DNA of 10,057 bases from an uncultured Thermomonas sp. (GTDB lineage Bacteria; Pseudomonadota; Gammaproteobacteria; Xanthomonadales; Xanthomonadaceae): contig CAMLJA010000049.1 of assembly GCA_946480065.1 (NCBI GenBank), positions 1 through 10,057 of the forward strand. The letters run 5' to 3'. Under the pieces are notes generated by a model, which worked only from the letters and a program-made list of their open reading frames with translations, made no database searches and was not told where the DNA came from. Position 1 is the stretch's first letter; every line of letters starts with the position of its first letter. Positions 6,251 to 10,057 of the stretch are shown one piece after another. The position numbers were made by a program, and so were the translations under genes.

Positions 6251-7834
6251 GTGCAGCCTTACGACTACATCATCATCGGCGCCGGCTCGGCCGGCTGCGT
6301 GCTGGCGAACCACCTGAGCGAGGACCCCGCGGTCCGGGTCCTGCTGCTGGAAGCCGGCCCGCGCGACTGGCATCCCTTCATCCACATGCCCGCCGGCCTG
6401 GCCAAGCTGGTCAACCGCAAGGGCGTGAACTGGGACTACGACACCGCGCCCGAGCCGCAGCTGGACGGGCGCCGGCTGTGGTGGCCGCGCGGCAAGGTGC
6501 TGGGCGGCTCGAGCTCGATCAACGCGATGTGCTACGTGCGCGGCGTGCCCGCCGACTACGACGGCTGGGCGGCGGTCGCCCCCGGCTGGGACTGGGCCAC
6601 GGTGCTGCCCTACTTCCGCCGCGCCGAAGGCAACAGCCGCGGCGCCGACGCCCTGCACGGCGGCGACGGCCCGCTCGCGGTCAGCGACCTGCGCCACCAC
6701 AACCCGCTGTCCGAGGTCTTCATCGCCGCCGCGAACCAGGCCGGGATCGGGTCGAACCACGACTTCAACGGCCCGGGCCAGGCCGGCGTGGGCCTGTACC
6801 AGGTCACCCAGCGCGACGGCGCGCGCTGCTCCGCCGCCGTCGCCTACCTCGCCCCGGCCAGGCGGCGGCCCAACCTGACCGTGCACACCGGCGCGATGGT
6901 CGAGCGGATCGCCTTCGACGGCCGGCGCGCCAGCGGCGTGCGCTATGCGCTGCGGGGCAGCCCCGCGCAGGCGCGGGCCGCGCGCGAGGTGATCCTGTGC
7001 GGCGGGACGATCAATTCGCCGCAGACGCTGATGCTGTCGGGCATCGGCCCCGCCGACGAACTGCGCAGGCTCGGCATCGACGTGGTCCACGACGCGCCAG
7101 GCGTGGGCGGCAACCTGCAGGACCACCTGGACATCTGCACCCTTCGCCACGCCACCCGGCCGATCACCTACGACCGCATCAACGAGCCGAAGATGGCGTT
7201 CGACTACTACCTGCGCGGGCACCGCGGCGCCGGCAGCAGCAACATCGCCGAGGCCGGCGGCTTCTGGCGCTCGCCGCTGGCGCAGGACGGGCGCTGCGAC
7301 GTGCAGTTCCACTTCGTCCCGGCGATGCTGGACGACCACGGCCGCCACCGCCTGCCCGGCGACGGCTACACCCTGCACGCCTGCTTCCTGCGCCCGCGCA
7401 ACCGCGGCCGGGTGTCGCTGGCCAGCGCGCGCCCCGGCGACAAGCCCGTCATCCGGGCCAACTACCTGTCCGATCCCGACGGCTTCGACCTGCGGATGAT
7501 GGTGGAGTGCGCGAAGGTCTCGCGCGAGATCTTCGCCCAGCCCGCCTTCGACCCCTACCGCGGCGCCGCGATCTTCCCCGCCCGCGACGACCTGGACGAT
7601 GCCGCGCTGGCGGCCTTCGTCCGCGCCAAGGCGGAGTCGGTCTACCACCCGGTGGGCACCTGCCGGATGGGCGGGGACGACGACGCCGTGGTCGACCCCA
7701 GCCTGCGCGTGCGCGGCGTGGACGGCCTGCGCGTGGTCGACGCCTCGGTGATGCCAAACCTGCCCGGCGGCAACACCAATGCGCCCACCATCATGATCGC
7801 GGAGCGCGCGGCCGACCTGATCAAGGCCGCCTGA
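6251..7834 (+). CDS. GMC-family FAD-dependent oxidoreductase, choline dehydrogenase-like
   Basis: This 527-residue flavoprotein oxidises an alcohol to an aldehyde. The GTG start gives MQPYDYIIIGAGSAG, the normal beginning for this family, although its ribosome site is weak. The FAD-binding GAGSAG is at 10-15 and the ribose-binding Glu at 34 (LLLEAGP). GMC signature 1 covers GKVLGGSSSINAMCYVRG (81-98) and signature 2 covers GGTINSPQTLMLSGIGP (251-267). The C-terminal catalytic pair is H466 (YHPVGTC) and N510 (PGGNTNAP), with a further family motif, GLRVVDASVMP, between them. Full length and all motifs indicate an active enzyme. Signature 1 has Ile where choline oxidase has its FAD-linking His, so covalent FAD is not expected. 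Substrate cannot be fixed: choline, polyethylene glycol and other primary alcohols are all known for relatives, and no betaine genes (betB, betI, betT) are nearby. It is divergent from the transporter gene and may share the palindrome as an operator. Confidence 0.92.
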   Translation: MQPYDYIIIGAGSAGCVLANHLSEDPAVRVLLLEAGPRDWHPFIHMPAGLAKLVNRKGVNWDYDTAPEPQLDGRRLWWPRGKVLGGSSSINAMCYVRGVPADYDGWAAVAPGWDWATVLPYFRRAEGNSRGADALHGGDGPLAVSDLRHHNPLSEVFIAAANQAGIGSNHDFNGPGQAGVGLYQVTQRDGARCSAAVAYLAPARRRPNLTVHTGAMVERIAFDGRRASGVRYALRGSPAQARAAREVILCGGTINSPQTLMLSGIGPADELRRLGIDVVHDAPGVGGNLQDHLDICTLRHATRPITYDRINEPKMAFDYYLRGHRGAGSSNIAEAGGFWRSPLAQDGRCDVQFHFVPAMLDDHGRHRLPGDGYTLHACFLRPRNRGRVSLASARPGDKPVIRANYLSDPDGFDLRMMVECAKVSREIFAQPAFDPYRGAAIFPARDDLDDAALAAFVRAKAESVYHPVGTCRMGGDDDAVVDPSLRVRGVDGLRVVDASVMPNLPGGNTNAPTIMIAERAADLIKAA

Positions 7835-7844
7835 CCGCGGCATC

Positions 7845-7865
7845 CCGGTCGCGAGGCACGACCGG
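7845..7865. terminator. Possible bidirectional hairpin between GMC and M48 genes
   Basis: CCGGTCG (7845-7851) pairs with CGACCGG (7859-7865) across a 7-base loop. It sits in the 50-base gap between two converging genes, where a shared terminator would be expected. There is no T tract, so any termination would be inefficient or depend on Rho. Confidence 0.4.
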
Positions 7866-7884
7866 ACGCGGGCGGCGGCCGGCC

Positions 7885-9774
7885 TCAGGCCTGCTCCAGC
7901 AGCGGCGGCAGCGGGCAGTGCAGCACGCCGCAGATGGTGCGCAGCAGCTCGGCCTCGGCCACGCTGACGCGGCCGTCGTGGCCCACCGCGTCGGTCACCG
8001 CCTCCACCACCGCCTGCTTGGCCAGCGGGTCCAGCGCGTCCAGTGGTTCCCACACCGCGTCCAGCGCCTGCGCGCCATCGGCGGGCGGCGCATAGGGCAG
8101 GTGGTCGCGGGGGAGCACGCGCTGCATGCCGGCCAGGTAGGCGCGGCGCGCCGAGGCCTCGTCCGCATGCCCGGCCTGCGCCACCACCGCCAGCAGGGTG
8201 GCGAACTCGCGGCGCACGCCGCCCGGCTTGCGGCGGCCGAAGCGGGCGTGGCGCGCGGGCTCGAGCGCCTCGCGCACCTGCACCGCCAGCAGCCGGCCCA
8301 GGCAGTATTCGAACAGCGAAACCCGGCCGTCGGCGTGGACCACCGCGTGCACCGTGTCCAGGAACGTGTCCAGCTCCGGGCGCGGCCGCTGGCGCAGCAC
8401 CGGGAACGCCAGCGCGGCCAGCGGCAGCCGCAGCATCGGGTGCAGGTCGGCGGTGAGCTGCTGGTGGATGCGCTCGGCGTGGTCGGCGGCGCCAGCGCCC
8501 AGGCGCGCGGCGATGTCCTCGCGCTGCAGCGCAGCCACGCCCTCGTCGTCGGCCAGCAGCAGCGCCAGCAGCAGCGGCATCGCGGCGTCGCGGCGGCGGG
8601 CGAGGTCGCGCAGCGCTTCCGGGATCGCATCGACGATGGCGGCGGCGCGGCGGTAATCGTCGGCCGCCGGGGTGGCGACCTGCGCCGCCACCATCGGCGC
8701 GGTGACGGTGATTTGCTGGCGCGCGCCGGGCAGTGCCGTCGCCGGTCCGCCGTCCAGGCCCAGCGCCGCGTCCTCGCGCAGGCCGTCCGGGGGCGCCGCC
8801 GCCCAGCGCGCCTGCAGCCGGGCGAGCTCCTCGCCGCGGAACGACGGGTCCAGCGCCTGGATCCGCTGCAGGATCGGGGGATGGCTGGCGAACAGGCTGG
8901 ACAGCCCGGTGCCGTCGCCGAACAGCATGTGGCTGACTTCCTCGGCATCGCCGCGGTCGTTGAGCAGCGCGCCCTCGTGCAGGCCGGCGATCTTCTTCAG
9001 CGCGCCGGCCAGGCCCGCGGTCTGGCGGGTGAACTGCACGGCGCTCGCATCGGCCAAGGCCTCGCGGGTGCGGCTCACCCCGGCCTTGATCAGGCGGCCG
9101 AAGAACAGGCCCACGTAGCCCACCGCCATCGCCACCAGCGCCGCCACCAGCACCGCGCCGGCGCCCTTGTTGCGTCCGCTGAAGCGGCCGTGCCAGAGGA
9201 TCTTGCGGCCGATCAGGCCGATCATCAGGATCCCGAACAGCACCCCGATCAGGCGGATGTTCAGGCGCATGTCGCCGTTGAGGATGTGGCTGAACTCGTG
9301 CGCGATCACGCCCTGCAGCTCGTCGCGGTTGAGCCGGTCCAGCGCGCCGCGGGTCACCGCCACCGCGGCGTCGGAGGTGGTGTAGCCGGCGGCGAAGGCG
9401 TTGATGCCGGCCTCGTGCTCCAGCACGAACAGCCGCGGCACCGGCACGCCGGAGGCGATGGCGATCTCCTCCACCACGTTGCGCAGCCGCCGCAGGCCGG
9501 GGTCGGTGGCGTCCTCGGGAACCGGCGTGCCGCCCATCTGCAGCGCCACCTGCTCGCCGCCGCCGCGCAGGCTGGCGATGCGGTACAGCGAGCCCAGCGC
9601 GATCACCGCCAGCGTGCCCAGGGTGGCGAACGCCAGCGCACCCGGGTTGCCGCGGGTGGCCACCCACGCGGCGGCATCCACCGCCAGCACGATCCCCGCC
9701 ACCGCCAGCGCGAACAGCAGCACCAGCCGGGTGGAGGTGCGCCGCGCCGCGGCCTGGTGCTCGAAGAAGTTCAT
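7885..9774 (-). CDS. M48 family membrane metallopeptidase, HtpX-like, with long C-terminal TerB-like part
   Basis: This 629-residue zinc protease is about twice the usual length of HtpX. The N-terminus has two membrane helices (~16-40 and 46-64). The zinc site HEFSH gives H159, E160 and H163, and the third ligand is E238 in SRTREALADA. Two further helices (~174-190 and 206-226) lie between them, as in membrane-bound M48 enzymes. The M48 marker SHPPILQRI is at 297-305. After ~330 the protein continues into a helical, soluble-looking region with two DGRVS motifs (482-486 and 600-604), followed by acidic helices: DGRVSLFEYCLGRLL and DGRVSVAEAELLR. These resemble the TerB tellurite-resistance fold. 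M48 peptidases degrade or release membrane proteins; the long tail may control access or bind a partner, which is inference. The ATG at 9774 has a weak AGGCG ribosome site. It follows lemA on the same strand with a 43-base gap, a common pairing. Confidence 0.9.
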   Translation of the reverse strand: MNFFEHQAAARRTSTRLVLLFALAVAGIVLAVDAAAWVATRGNPGALAFATLGTLAVIALGSLYRIASLRGGGEQVALQMGGTPVPEDATDPGLRRLRNVVEEIAIASGVPVPRLFVLEHEAGINAFAAGYTTSDAAVAVTRGALDRLNRDELQGVIAHEFSHILNGDMRLNIRLIGVLFGILMIGLIGRKILWHGRFSGRNKGAGAVLVAALVAMAVGYVGLFFGRLIKAGVSRTREALADASAVQFTRQTAGLAGALKKIAGLHEGALLNDRGDAEEVSHMLFGDGTGLSSLFASHPPILQRIQALDPSFRGEELARLQARWAAAPPDGLREDAALGLDGGPATALPGARQQITVTAPMVAAQVATPAADDYRRAAAIVDAIPEALRDLARRRDAAMPLLLALLLADDEGVAALQREDIAARLGAGAADHAERIHQQLTADLHPMLRLPLAALAFPVLRQRPRPELDTFLDTVHAVVHADGRVSLFEYCLGRLLAVQVREALEPARHARFGRRKPGGVRREFATLLAVVAQAGHADEASARRAYLAGMQRVLPRDHLPYAPPADGAQALDAVWEPLDALDPLAKQAVVEAVTDAVGHDGRVSVAEAELLRTICGVLHCPLPPLLEQA

Positions 9775-9790
9775 CGCGCGCCTGTGCCCG

Positions 9791-9810
9791 CGCCCGCTCG
9801 AACGCGGGCG
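9791..9810 (-). other. GC-rich hairpin between lemA and the M48 peptidase gene
   Basis: CGCCCGC (9791-9797) pairs perfectly with GCGGGCG (9804-9810) across a 6-base loop. It fills much of the 43-base gap between two co-directional genes that are probably co-transcribed. It might stabilise the lemA transcript, attenuate expression of the peptidase gene, or be chance in GC-rich DNA. There is no T tract. Confidence 0.35.
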
Positions 9811-9817
9811 GCGGGAA

Positions 9818-10057
9818 TCAGAACTGCACCTTCGGCGCTTCCCGGACCTGCGCCTGCCTGTCCGCCGCGATCTCCAGCAGGGTGGCGGGCTGGAAGCCGA
9901 ACATCCCGGCGAACACGCTGTTCGGGAACACCTCGCGCTTGTTGTTGTAGGCCATCACCATGTCGTTGAAGGCCTGCCGCGCGAACGCGACCTTGTTCTC
10001 GGTGCTGGTCAGCTCCTCGGTGAGCTGCATCATGTTCTGGTTGGCCTTGAGGTCCGG
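9818..10057 (-). CDS. lemA: LemA family protein, 3' end only (5' end outside window)
   Basis: The last ~79 codons are present, running off the right edge in frame. The visible sequence has the LemA hallmarks in order: PDLKANQNM, LTEELTSTENKVAFAR, FNDMVMAYNNK, a short FPNSVFAGMFGF loop, and an ending RQAQVREAPKVQF. LemA proteins are membrane-anchored four-helix proteins of poorly known function, often encoded next to HtpX-like M48 proteases, as here. The gene begins outside the window, so its N-terminal membrane segment cannot be checked. Family assignment is strong from the C-terminal signature alone. Confidence 0.9.
   Translation of the reverse strand, partial: PDLKANQNMMQLTEELTSTENKVAFARQAFNDMVMAYNNKREVFPNSVFAGMFGFQPATLLEIAADRQAQVREAPKVQF

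Noticed and set aside
6251..7834. Assignment of the GMC enzyme as betA in a betaine operon
   Set aside because: No betB, betI or betT neighbour is present and the GMC family covers many alcohol substrates, so no gene symbol is given.
3893..9667. A single minus-strand open frame of about 1,900 codons
   Set aside because: Only its last ~294 codons match a known family (the metallophosphoesterase). The rest is Arg/Pro/Gly/Ala-rich shadow of the transporter, GMC and M48 genes; stop codons are rare in any frame at this GC content.
6478..9969. Long + strand open frame across GMC and M48 genes
   Set aside because: It lies out of frame with the GMC motifs and antisense to M48 motifs, with Arg-rich low-information sequence.

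Overview
The window is extremely GC-rich DNA with densely packed genes and strong third-position G/C use. The gene content suits a high-GC gammaproteobacterium of the Lysobacter/Luteimonas/Xanthomonas type (Xanthomonadaceae). That placement is an inference from composition and from the lemA-M48 peptidase pair, the GMC dehydrogenase and the Npt-type transporter; there is no rRNA or other marker here to confirm it. I see no tRNA, rRNA, CRISPR array, insertion sequence or phage gene.

Region 1 (1-3851, + strand) looks accessory. It begins inside a gene for a membrane protein with two pairs of transmembrane helices that resembles SLATT/DUF4231-type conflict effectors. Next comes a TIR-transmembrane-TPR protein. 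Last is a small orphan protein whose start codon overlaps the TIR gene's stop (ATGA). The three genes are co-directional and look like one operon. The combination resembles predicted nucleotide-sensing or abortive-infection modules, and it is the best candidate here for an undescribed system.

Region 2 (3893-6123, - strand) is a two-gene operon: an Npt1/Npt2-like nucleotide transporter, then a membrane-anchored YkuE/YaeI-type metallophosphoesterase. The phosphoesterase has no ATG start; its reading frame appears to begin at a non-ATG codon overlapping the transporter's stop.

Region 3 (6124-6250) is a divergent intergenic gap of 127 bp with a perfect 14-bp palindrome, a likely operator. To its right (6251-7834, + strand) is a choline-dehydrogenase-like GMC flavoprotein.

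Region 4 (7885-10057, - strand) holds the 3' end of a lemA gene, then an HtpX-like M48 membrane metallopeptidase with an unusually long C-terminal part containing two DGRVS (TerB-like) segments. This pair is a familiar housekeeping or stress arrangement.

The two convergent junctions and the lemA-M48 gap each contain a short GC-rich inverted repeat without a T tract. All gene boundaries are tight, and no stretch over 300 bases lacks a gene.
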